From contig JAQSYS010000113.1 of assembly GCA_029256005.1 (NCBI GenBank), forward strand, positions 1-6,184: 6,184 bases of DNA, given 5' to 3'. Numbering within the stretch: position 1 is the stretch's first letter; every line of letters begins with the position of its first letter. Source of the DNA: Sedimentibacter sp. Its GTDB lineage: Bacteria; Bacillota; Clostridia; Tissierellales; Sedimentibacteraceae. The notes beneath the pieces were generated by a model, which saw nothing but the letters and a program-made list of their open reading frames with translations, was not told where the DNA came from and made no database searches. Below are positions 1 through 5,646 of this stretch, one piece after another. A program made the position numbers and the translations under genes.

Positions 1-185
1 CTTTAATATTTGCAGTCTTTCACTTGAATATTGTACAAATAATGAATGCTTTTATTATGGGAATAATATTTGGTATATTATATATAAAGACGAACTCTAT
101 ATTCAGTTGCATGCTTGCTCATATTATTAATAATAGCATCGCAATGTATGTAATGAACTATCCGCACACTCTTCCATTCTTTTGA
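1..185 (+). CDS. CPBP-family intramembrane metalloprotease, C-terminal fragment (5' end outside window)
   Basis: The reading frame that begins at base 3 is open from the window edge to a TGA at 183-185 and gives the last 60 residues of a membrane protein. It contains two of the conserved motifs of the CPBP (CAAX protease/bacteriocin-processing, Abi) family. The first is an FxxxH-type motif, FAVFHLN (His at fragment residue 7). The second is an HxxxN-type motif, AHIINNS (His at residue 40). Both lie in hydrophobic segments, as in Rce1-like glutamate-dependent intramembrane proteases. The EExxxR motif that carries the catalytic glutamate would lie upstream, outside the window, so activity cannot be judged. 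Family members cleave prenylated proteins in eukaryotes; in bacteria they are linked to bacteriocin self-immunity or peptide processing, but most are uncharacterised. It is convergent with the minus-strand genes and probably uses the terminator at 348-387. The family call is fairly secure; the substrate is unknown. Confidence 0.8.
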   Translation, partial: LIFAVFHLNIVQIMNAFIMGIIFGILYIKTNSIFSCMLAHIINNSIAMYVMNYPHTLPFF

Positions 186-501
186 TTAAATTTACAATAA
201 GAAAATAAATTAAGATAGCAAGTTTTAAGAACACACTGTGTTTAATTAAAGGTAAGATAGATAAGCTTATGTTATCCACTAATGGGTGATGATGGAGAGA
301 TAGTATAAAGTTGTATATAATTCGAGTTATACGAACTAATATAAAGCAAAAATGCATGTAATTTTTACTTGATTACATGCATTTTTTGTTACAAATATTA
401 TTACAAAAATTCTTGCAAAACTGACTGTAAAAATCAAATTTGCACCTCTAAAGTAAACCCGTTATCATCTTTTTAAAAACTATCAAAAAATTATTTGTTA
501 A
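186..501. other. Gene-free convergent intergenic region
   Basis: These 316 bases separate the stop of the CPBP gene (+) from the stop of the YfcC transporter gene (-). The stretch is very AT-rich. The only clear element is the perfect hairpin at 348-386. A 76-codon minus-strand frame at 127-357 runs back through the CPBP coding end, has no convincing family features and is treated as chance. Bases 388-501 would be the 3' untranslated end of the transporter transcript and show no strong structure. I see no RNA gene here. Confidence 0.6.
348..387. terminator. Bidirectional intrinsic terminator between convergent genes
   Basis: Bases 348-362 and 372-386 form a perfect 15-bp inverted repeat around a 9-nt loop. 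The outer part of the stem is A5 on the left and T5-6 on the right, so either strand has a hairpin followed by a U-rich tail. It lies 163 nt after the CPBP stop and about 115 nt after the transporter stop, where one shared terminator for two convergent transcripts would be expected. The stem is AT-rich apart from the central ATGCATGTAA core, so its strength is inferred rather than certain. Confidence 0.75.
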
Positions 502-1902
502 TTAAAATGGTCCATAGTTTATTGCAACTGCTATAACCATGAATATACAGCCAAGCAATGTCCATAATAGCATCAAAGGACCTACGAATTTAAACCATTC
601 TTCATACTTGATTTTAGCAATTGAAAGGTTAGCCAACAAAACTCCTGATGTAGGAACTATTGAGTTTGTAATACCATCACCAAACTGATATCCTAATACT
701 GCTGTTTGTCTAGTAACACCAATAACGTCAGAAAGCGGCGCCATTATAGGCATTGTAGTAGCAGCAAGACCTGAACCTGATGGAATTATTAAATTCAAGA
801 AAGATTGAACAATCAACATACCTACAGCACTTATTGACTTAGGAAGTGTAGAAATTGCACCTGCAAGTCCATATACTATAGTGTCTATTATCATACTGCC
901 TTCCATAATAACAAGAATTCCTCTTGCTAAGCCAACTACCAATGCTCCCATTGCCATGTCCTTAGCACCTATTATGAAATTCTTAGCTATATCATCTAAA
1001 CCCATACCAGAAGCAATACCTGAAAAAATACCAATAGCTAAGAAAATAGCAGCTATTTCAGTTATGTACCATTCATACTTAAATACTCCAAATATAAGTA
1101 AGCCCATGCCTACTGCAAAAATAAGAAGTACTATAATATCCTTATTAGTCATCTTTCTAACATTAGTTAAATCGATACCCTTGTCTTTTTCTTGTACTTC
1201 AAGATCATAAACTATACTGTTTTTTAAATCAGACTTAACTTTGTTTGCATATCTGAAAATATATCCAATTACTAATACTAATGTACATACCCAGATAACA
1301 AGTCTTAATTCAATACCTGAGAATAATGGAACTTCTGCTATGCCTTGTGCAACTCCAACTGTAAAAGGATTCATAAAACCTGCAGTAAAACCTGCAGCAG
1401 CTCCCAAAGATACAATTGCCATACCAACAATAGCATCATATCCTAATGCTCTTGCCAAAGCGATTCCTATTGGAACAAATACTATGGCTTCTTCCGCCAT
1501 ACCTATTGTTGCTCCACCTAAAGAAAACACAAACACTATTATAGGTATCATAAGCATTTCTTTACCTTTTAAGCTAAGTGCTATCTTAGTTATTCCTGCT
1601 TCTATTGCTCCGGTTTGATTAACCACATTAAATGAACCACCAACAATAAAAATAAAGAATACTATACTTTGTGCTGCTGCAAGTCCTTTTGGAAATGCTT
1701 TTAAAATATCGAACGGTTTTGCAGGGTTTGCTTCAACTGAAGCAAATGAGTTCGGATCAACAACCATTCTCCCTGTTGCAGACTCAACCTTTTGGTATTG
1801 TCCGGCAGGTATTACATAAGTTAATAATGCCATAATGATAATCATTGCAAATAGTATTACATAGGTGTGCGGTATTCTTGCTTTTTTCTTTTCTTTTTCC
1901 AT
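502..1902 (-). CDS. YfcC-family (DcuC-like) inner-membrane carrier
   Basis: This 466-residue polytopic membrane protein belongs to the YfcC/C4-dicarboxylate anaerobic carrier family. The N-terminus has a short basic stretch (KEKKKARIPH) followed by TM1 at about 12-32, ending in TYVIPAGQY, which is typical of the family. Hydrophobic segments follow at about 76-94, 117-150, 157-178, 199-217, 255-273, 279-298, 316-350, 357-375 and 437-462. Two conserved loop regions stand out: GMAEEAIVFVPIG at 134-146, and the IPSGSG at 373-378 with QFGDG at 406-410 and PTSG at 417-420. Length is normal for the family and the gene looks intact. The ATG at 1900-1902 is preceded by a very strong ribosome binding site. 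Relatives are annotated as dicarboxylate, short-chain fatty acid or basic amino-acid carriers, but few have been tested. As the last gene after two amidohydrolases, it probably imports their substrate or handles a product. The exact cargo is unknown. Confidence 0.93.
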   Translation of the reverse strand: MEKEKKKARIPHTYVILFAMIIIMALLTYVIPAGQYQKVESATGRMVVDPNSFASVEANPAKPFDILKAFPKGLAAAQSIVFFIFIVGGSFNVVNQTGAIEAGITKIALSLKGKEMLMIPIIVFVFSLGGATIGMAEEAIVFVPIGIALARALGYDAIVGMAIVSLGAAAGFTAGFMNPFTVGVAQGIAEVPLFSGIELRLVIWVCTLVLVIGYIFRYANKVKSDLKNSIVYDLEVQEKDKGIDLTNVRKMTNKDIIVLLIFAVGMGLLIFGVFKYEWYITEIAAIFLAIGIFSGIASGMGLDDIAKNFIIGAKDMAMGALVVGLARGILVIMEGSMIIDTIVYGLAGAISTLPKSISAVGMLIVQSFLNLIIPSGSGLAATTMPIMAPLSDVIGVTRQTAVLGYQFGDGITNSIVPTSGVLLANLSIAKIKYEEWFKFVGPLMLLWTLLGCIFMVIAVAINYGPF

Positions 1903-1914
1903 AACTTCCTCCTT
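1903..1914 (-). promoter_or_regulatory. Strong ribosome binding site of the YfcC carrier gene
   Basis: On the minus strand AAGGAGGAAG ends 2 nt before the ATG, which places the GGAGG core 5 nt upstream of it. It fixes the start at 1902. Confidence 0.85.
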
Positions 1915-1939
1915 ATTTTTTATTATATATAATAAATAT

Positions 1940-1969
1940 ATTATATAAACACTAACATACTATTTCCAA
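1940..1969 (-). promoter_or_regulatory. Candidate internal promoter for the YfcC gene
   Basis: On the minus strand a TTGGAA (1964-1969, 4 of 6 matches to the sigma-A -35) is followed after 18 nt by a perfect TATAAT (1940-1945). Transcription would start near 1932, leaving a leader of about 30 nt with the ribosome binding site. The -35 falls inside one arm of the inverted repeat at 1962-1997. In such AT-rich DNA a TATAAT can occur by chance, so this is a candidate only. Confidence 0.35.
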
Positions 1970-1997
1970 ACATGCAAGCGGTTTCTTGTTTGGAAAT
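1962..1997 (-). repeat. Perfect 11-bp inverted repeat between deacylase and carrier genes
   Basis: Bases 1962-1972 (ATTTCCAAACA) and 1987-1997 (TGTTTGGAAAT) are perfect reverse complements around a 14-nt spacer. The element begins 5 nt after the deacylase stop. Read on the minus strand it has no T-run after the second arm, so it is not a standard intrinsic terminator. It could be an RNA hairpin that protects or processes the upstream message, a weak partial terminator, or a DNA operator, since one arm overlaps a candidate -35. The repeat is seen directly; the role is inference. Confidence 0.7.
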
Positions 1998-2002
1998 TAC
2001 AA

Positions 2003-3376
2003 TTACTTCTGAACTTCAACCCTCTTATAAAATCTACCGCTAGTATTATTTATCGTTTTACCATCAACAACAACTGGTTTCCCCCCAAGAACAACATAAT
2101 CTATACCTTCAGGTCTTACCTGTGGGTCTTGGAAAGTAGCCTTATCTATGATGGTATCATAATTAAAAATTGTAATATCTGCATCATAACCAACCTTTAT
2201 CAGACCTTTTCTTTCAAGCTTCAATCTCTTCGCAGGCATATATGTCATTTTATTAATTGCATCAAAGAATTCCATCTTCTTTTCATCTCTTACATAATGA
2301 CCAATCACTCTTGGGAATGTACCTGCTCCTCTTGGATGACCGGAATGGTTTCTGTAAATGCCATCGCTTGCTACCATTACCATCGGATGATTTAGAGCCT
2401 GCACTATTTCACTTTCATTCATAACATAAGCAACAGCCAACATGTTTGGATACTCTTTTCTTGCCTTCTCAAACAGCTCTTTATCACAAAACATTCCTTT
2501 GAAAGGTTCTTCAGTAAGCATTATTGAATCGTAACTCTTGTTCCAAAGCTCAAAGCAACCATCATCAAACACTGCTGAACCGATAAATGTACTAAATGCA
2601 GCATATGGATATGCATCAACCAGCAAATCTGTACCACTATTAACAATATCTTCAATAAGTTTAAGAGCTTCAGTCATGTTTCCATAGCCACTGCAGCTGG
2701 ACAAATGAGATATCTGGAACGGTATTCTACTCTCTCTGCCTATGTATGCCATTTCTTCAATTGCACTTAGAGCATGTATTGCATCCTTTCTATAATGAGC
2801 AGCAAGCAGCAAATCATTTCTCCCCTGAATTTCCTTGGTGATTTGGATTGCTTCTTCAGTATCTATGCCGGGACAGTATTCCAATCCGTAAGAAACACCT
2901 ATTGCACCAAAATCTATTGCCTTTGCAACCAGGGACTGCATTTTTTCTATCTGTTCCTTAGATGATCTTTTGTAAATGTCATTATTGCCAACTTCTTTTC
3001 TTAAAAAATTATGACCAATATAAGATATGTAGTTTACAGGATTGCCCTTTTCTTGAATAAATTCATACAGCTCTTCAATGCTTTGTCTGTTATTTCCACA
3101 GTTTCCCACTGCACATGTAGTAACTCCCATGTTAAGCATTGTGTCTGCTATATCATATTCCTTTTTTTGTGTTAACGAGAAATCCTCCTCGTGCATATGT
3201 ATGTCTATGAAACCCGGAGAAACATGGTGTCCCTTAGCATCAATGACAGTCTTAGCATCTGATGCAACACTCCCAACTTCGGTTATAACTCCATCCTTTA
3301 TTCCAATGTCGCCTTCAATTATTTTTTTGTTTTCTACATCAATAATTTTTCCGTTTACTATTTTAATATCTAACAT
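2003..3376 (-). CDS. N-acyl-D-amino-acid deacylase-like zinc amidohydrolase
   Basis: This 457-residue cytoplasmic enzyme of the amidohydrolase superfamily matches the D-aminoacylase (N-acyl-D-amino-acid deacylase) branch, which releases a free D-amino acid and a carboxylate. A small N-terminal beta-sandwich (1-55) leads into the metal-dependent barrel at PGFIDIHMH with His60 and His62. GNCG supplies Cys93, the metal-bridging cysteine characteristic of D-aminoacylases. His194 (AAHYRKD) and His224 (ISHL) are the other metal ligands, and Asp338 (ASDG) is the catalytic aspartate. HPRGAGTFPRV (347-357) and the C-terminal strand returning to the sandwich (KVGYDADITIF) also fit. All key residues are present and the length is close to the roughly 480 residues of characterised members. 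An upstream in-frame ATG at 3442 would add 22 residues, but it lies inside the preceding gene and lacks a ribosome binding site. The start at 3376 has one and begins directly with LDIKIVNGKIID. The gene is 22 nt downstream of the M20 gene, so the two are almost certainly co-transcribed. Acyl and amino-acid specificity cannot be read; dipeptidase or carbamoylase activity is an alternative. Confidence 0.9.
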   Translation of the reverse strand: MLDIKIVNGKIIDVENKKIIEGDIGIKDGVITEVGSVASDAKTVIDAKGHHVSPGFIDIHMHEEDFSLTQKKEYDIADTMLNMGVTTCAVGNCGNNRQSIEELYEFIQEKGNPVNYISYIGHNFLRKEVGNNDIYKRSSKEQIEKMQSLVAKAIDFGAIGVSYGLEYCPGIDTEEAIQITKEIQGRNDLLLAAHYRKDAIHALSAIEEMAYIGRESRIPFQISHLSSCSGYGNMTEALKLIEDIVNSGTDLLVDAYPYAAFSTFIGSAVFDDGCFELWNKSYDSIMLTEEPFKGMFCDKELFEKARKEYPNMLAVAYVMNESEIVQALNHPMVMVASDGIYRNHSGHPRGAGTFPRVIGHYVRDEKKMEFFDAINKMTYMPAKRLKLERKGLIKVGYDADITIFNYDTIIDKATFQDPQVRPEGIDYVVLGGKPVVVDGKTINNTSGRFYKRVEVQK

Positions 3377-3390
3377 ATGTACTCCTTTCT
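3377..3390 (-). promoter_or_regulatory. Ribosome binding site that decides the deacylase start
   Basis: On the minus strand AGAAAGGAGT lies 5 nt before the ATG at 3376, inside the 22-nt gap after the M20 gene. It favours this start over the in-frame ATG at 3442, which is embedded in the M20 coding region. Confidence 0.8.
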
Positions 3391-3398
3391 CTTTACAG

Positions 3399-4577
3399 TT
3401 ATTTGCAAAACTCCTCTGCAATTTTTGTATATATTTCAACATAATTAGTCAAATCAACTACAGGAATCTTTTCATTTTTGGCATGTGAATATTTAAGGTC
3501 TCCAGGTCCAGTTACAACTGTTGGAATCTTGCCGTAGGTAGATAAAACTCCGGCATCAGTCCATCCTCTTCTTTTCTCAATGTTAGGTTCCTTATTTACA
3601 AATTCCTTCAAAACATTGTACACTGTTTTTGCTATATCGGAATCCGGCTGTGCAATTAATGGAGCATGATCAAATTCATCCATTAAATTGGAATCCATTC
3701 GAATAATTTCTGCTTTGAATTCTTTATCCTCAGCTTTTATTTCATCAATTATATCCTGATATTCCTTTATTACACCTTCAACATTTTCACCGGGAAGATA
3801 TCTTCTGTCAATCTGGATAATACAGCTATCAGCAACCGAACTAGGCTGTGTGCCTCCCTTAATCAATCCAAAATTCATAACTGATGGTCCCATCCATTCA
3901 TTTTGCCTTTCTTTAAGCTTAGGCATAAGCTGTTCTTCAATCCTTCGAATGAGCTTAGCAGCCTTGGAAATCGCATTTATCCCAAGCTCTGGAATTCCTC
4001 CGTGAGCAATCTTTCCTTCTATTCTTATTTCAAGCCATTCTAGTCCCCTATGACCTAATGCATAACCATAGTTTGCAGGTTCTCCTACTATTGCACCATC
4101 TGCTCTTATCCCACTTTTAACAACAAATTCAGTTCCATCACTTTTTTCTTCTTCACCGACTGCTGCAGTAAGAATTATGTCTCCGCCTAACTGAATCCCT
4201 TTATTTTTAATGCTGAGCATTGCAGTAATCATGCACGCTACAGCACCCTTCATGTCATTACATCCTCTACCGAGCAAGTAGCCGTCTTTAATTTCTGCAC
4301 AAAAAGGGTCAAATTCCATTTCATAGGGAGGAACAGTATCAATATGTCCGTTGAATATAAGATTCTTTCCTGTACCTTTACCCTTAAGTTTAGCAATGAC
4401 ATTTCTCCTTAAGCCTTCAACCTGTTGATATTCCACTTCAAGACCACTTTTCTTACAATAGTTGTAAATAAATTCTGCAACTTCTGACTCTCTGTTTTCT
4501 ATAAACTTGTGGCTGGGGATCTTAACCAGATCCTGAGTCAGTTTTACAACATCATTAGCATAAAATTCTTCCGACAT
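3399..4577 (-). CDS. M20-family metallopeptidase/amidase (ArgE/DapE/ACY1 type)
   Basis: This 392-residue cytoplasmic two-zinc hydrolase belongs to peptidase family M20, whose members cleave N-acyl amino acids, carbamates or small peptides. The catalytic domain shows GHIDTVP (metal ligand His78, Asp80), GRGCNDMKG (bridging Asp108), GEEE (catalytic Glu142, metal ligand Glu143) and GEPA (Glu166). The lid/dimerisation domain carries AHGG (His192). SVADSCIIQIDRR at about 245-257 is typical of ArgE/YgeY-like members, and the last metal ligand is His365 in YSHAKNEK. All ligands are present and the length is normal. The ATG at 4575-4577 follows GGAGGTG with a 4-nt gap. It is the first gene of a set with the deacylase and the YfcC carrier. 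It does not sit with arginine or lysine biosynthesis genes, so argE or dapE would be an overcall. A catabolic N-acyl-amino-acid or peptide amidase is the better reading. Immediately upstream lies a terminator-like hairpin (4610-4635), which may control its expression. Confidence 0.92.
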   Translation of the reverse strand: MSEEFYANDVVKLTQDLVKIPSHKFIENRESEVAEFIYNYCKKSGLEVEYQQVEGLRRNVIAKLKGKGTGKNLIFNGHIDTVPPYEMEFDPFCAEIKDGYLLGRGCNDMKGAVACMITAMLSIKNKGIQLGGDIILTAAVGEEEKSDGTEFVVKSGIRADGAIVGEPANYGYALGHRGLEWLEIRIEGKIAHGGIPELGINAISKAAKLIRRIEEQLMPKLKERQNEWMGPSVMNFGLIKGGTQPSSVADSCIIQIDRRYLPGENVEGVIKEYQDIIDEIKAEDKEFKAEIIRMDSNLMDEFDHAPLIAQPDSDIAKTVYNVLKEFVNKEPNIEKRRGWTDAGVLSTYGKIPTVVTGPGDLKYSHAKNEKIPVVDLTNYVEIYTKIAEEFCK

Positions 4578-4609
4578 AAAACACCTCCAATTATTTTGAA
4601 TAGTTATTT

Positions 4610-4635
4610 AAAAAACGACACTCAAAATGAGTGTC
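4610..4635 (-). terminator. Intrinsic terminator (possible attenuator) before the M20 operon
   Basis: Bases 4617-4624 (GACACTCA) and 4628-4635 (TGAGTGTC) form a perfect 8-bp stem with a 3-nt loop. On the minus strand it is followed by G and then T6 (4610-4615), a textbook intrinsic terminator. It starts 12 nt after the stop of the 90-residue membrane protein gene and ends only 32 nt before the M20 start codon. The space left is too small for a standard promoter plus leader, so M20 transcripts may come from read-through. Confidence 0.85.
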
Positions 4636-4647
4636 TTTAGTTAATTC

Positions 4648-4920
4648 TTAATATTTTGATTCCCGTTCCATCAATTTGACATTCCTTATGTATAATAAGA
4701 AGTCTGTTGAAACCATGATAAAATTCAATGCATATAAATAAACCACAACATCATAAGCATATAGAATTTTATGTAATATTCCGCAAATATATCCCACTAA
4801 TAATATTACTAAAAATATTGGACTCTTTCCTGCAACCGATTTAGATTTGTAAGACTTATAAATAGAAAAAGGCCATGCAGCTCCAAAGCATAATAGCATT
4901 AATATTTCAAAAATACTCAT
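4648..4920 (-). CDS. Small three-helix membrane protein, SemiSWEET/PQ-loop-like
   Basis: This 90-residue protein has three hydrophobic helices at about 4-22, 33-53 and 58-78 and a short charged tail (ERESKY). TM1 ends in AAWPFSIYKSYKSKS, followed by a basic loop VAGKSP and then TM2. This resembles the PQ-loop layout of bacterial SemiSWEETs (helix, proline near the cytoplasmic end, basic KTxKTKS-like loop), which are of similar length and transport sugars as dimers of three-helix bundles. Here the canonical PQ is replaced by WPF, so a sugar-transport role is not established. The ATG at 4918-4920 has GGAGGAG just upstream. The gene has its own candidate promoter (4984-5013) and is followed by the hairpin at 4610-4635. 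Read-through would make it the first gene of the M20/deacylase/carrier operon. That the gene is real is well supported; the fold is a moderate inference and the function is unknown. Confidence 0.82.
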   Translation of the reverse strand: MSIFEILMLLCFGAAWPFSIYKSYKSKSVAGKSPIFLVILLVGYICGILHKILYAYDVVVYLYALNFIMVSTDFLLYIRNVKLMERESKY

Positions 4921-4983
4921 ATCTCCTCCGACACTAAAAATTTAATATTTCTAAATAATATTTATTATATAGTAAAAATTGCT

Positions 4984-5013
4984 ATTATACTACTAAAATA
5001 TTTATTCTTTTAA
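4984..5013 (-). promoter_or_regulatory. Candidate sigma-A promoter of the 90-residue membrane protein gene
   Basis: On the minus strand TTAAAA (5008-5013, 4 of 6 to the -35) is followed after 18 nt by a perfect TATAAT (4984-4989). This would give a leader of roughly 55 nt before the start codon. A second TATAAT at 4964-4969 lacks a matching -35. The location just after the upstream gene's terminator is right, but the local base composition makes chance matches likely. Confidence 0.35.
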
Positions 5014-5048
5014 TTAATAAATATACCCATAAATGCATTAAAACTTTC

Positions 5049-5092
5049 AAAAAATGAATTCTGAACAGTTAAATGTCTAACTGTTCAGAATT
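5049..5092 (-). terminator. Intrinsic terminator of the 145-residue protein gene
   Basis: Bases 5057-5071 and 5078-5092 form a perfect 15-bp stem (core CTGAACAGTTA) with a 6-nt loop. It starts 3 nt after the stop codon. On the minus strand it is followed by CA and then T6 (5049-5054). This is a strong terminator and separates the gene from the membrane protein gene downstream. Confidence 0.9.
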
Positions 5093-5095
5093 TTA

Positions 5096-5533
5096 TTATT
5101 TAAACCTTTTTAATCTTTCAATGTTGTCTTTTTCTAGTTTTATAAATCTGTCTGCAAGACCCTTGATAGCCGGATCTGCATCCTGATGGGACTGATATGT
5201 CTTTGTAATTCCTTCAACGCCCATTTTATTTCCCTTAATCATCATATCTGCCACATGAGATGGTTTATTGCTTATAAATGTATTGATGCTTACACTCATT
5301 CTTGCACTAAGTTTATTCATTGCAGAAATACCTGCTGGTTCATTATTTCTTTTTATCAGCTCATTACGTGCTTCATCTGCAATTTCCTCATAGCTTCTCA
5401 TCTGATATTTAAGCTCGTCATAAATTTTATTGTCATTAACTTTTGTTAAAAGCCTGCCGATAGTTTCAATACCCATTTTTGCACCGCGATATATTTCTGA
5501 TAAAAAGTCTTCAGTATTTTTATTGTTGTCCAC
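5096..5533 (-). CDS. Conserved helical protein of unknown function with internal repeat (ferritin-like/DUF2383-like)
   Basis: This 145-residue soluble protein is predicted to be almost wholly alpha-helical. It has no signal peptide, membrane segment or cysteine. It contains an internal two-fold repeat: IYRGAKMGIETIGRLL (14-29) is echoed by MIKGNKMGVEGITKTY (98-113), and each copy leads into a charged second helix ending near residues 60 and 143. This suggests two helical hairpins forming a four-helix bundle, similar in outline to ferritin-like or DUF2383-type proteins. No ExxH diiron motif is visible, so metal binding is doubtful. I recognise the general type as common in Clostridia but know of no tested function. 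The start is GTG at 5531-5533, with AAAGGAGGT ending 7 nt upstream; the gap after the namA-like gene's terminator is too short for a larger protein. Flanking terminators (5596-5625 and 5049-5092) make it a single-gene transcript. Its promoter should lie in 5550-5595, but I cannot identify a convincing one. Confidence 0.85.
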   Translation of the reverse strand: MDNNKNTEDFLSEIYRGAKMGIETIGRLLTKVNDNKIYDELKYQMRSYEEIADEARNELIKRNNEPAGISAMNKLSARMSVSINTFISNKPSHVADMMIKGNKMGVEGITKTYQSHQDADPAIKGLADRFIKLEKDNIERLKRFK

Positions 5534-5540
5534 TTTTACA

Positions 5541-5549
5541 ACCTCCTTT
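5541..5549 (-). promoter_or_regulatory. Ribosome binding site supporting a GTG start
   Basis: On the minus strand AAAGGAGGT lies 7 nt before GTG at 5531-5533. A near-perfect anti-16S match at good spacing justifies the non-ATG start of the 145-residue protein. Confidence 0.85.
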
Positions 5550-5595
5550 GCTTTTTATATTATTTGCAAAAAATTGATTGCTAATCATATGCAAC

Positions 5596-5625
5596 AAAAA
5601 AATCAGGAATGAAAATTCATTCCTG
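5596..5625 (-). terminator. Intrinsic terminator of the NamA-like oxidoreductase gene
   Basis: Bases 5604-5612 (CAGGAATGA) and 5617-5625 (TCATTCCTG) form a perfect 9-bp stem with a 4-nt loop. On the minus strand it is followed by A and then T7 (5596-5602). It starts 21 nt after the stop codon at 5647. Confidence 0.9.
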
Positions 5626-5646
5626 GGTAATTTTTTATTTTAAGTA

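Noticed and set aside
127..357. 76-codon minus-strand open frame at the left end
   Set aside because: It overlaps the CPBP coding end and the terminator stem, its composition looks like translated AT-rich noise, and the + strand frame there has clear family motifs.
881..1618. Two plus-strand open frames (881-1210 and 1241-1618) opposite the carrier gene
   Set aside because: They are antisense shadows of a well-conserved membrane protein. They are rich in Ile/Pro/Thr/Ser, as expected from the reverse complement of hydrophobic codons.
2129..3488. Plus-strand open frames opposite the deacylase gene and the end of the M20 gene (2129-2395, 2774-2965, 3078-3488)
   Set aside because: They are shadows of genes with complete catalytic motifs on the other strand; no domain is recognisable in them.
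3399..4577. Assigning argE, dapE or ygeY to the M20 gene
   Set aside because: M20 members share the same motifs across these activities, and none of the matching biosynthetic or purine-catabolism neighbours is present. The neighbouring deacylase and carrier suggest a catabolic role instead.
4945..4959. CodY-box-like sequence upstream of the 90-residue membrane protein gene
   Set aside because: It matches only about 10 of 15 positions of the CodY consensus, within DNA that is nearly all A and T; this is expected by chance.
5186..5612. Plus-strand open frames (5186-5449, 5430-5612) opposite the 145-residue gene
   Set aside because: They are antisense shadows. The minus-strand gene has a strong ribosome binding site, an internal protein repeat and a terminator placed right after its stop.
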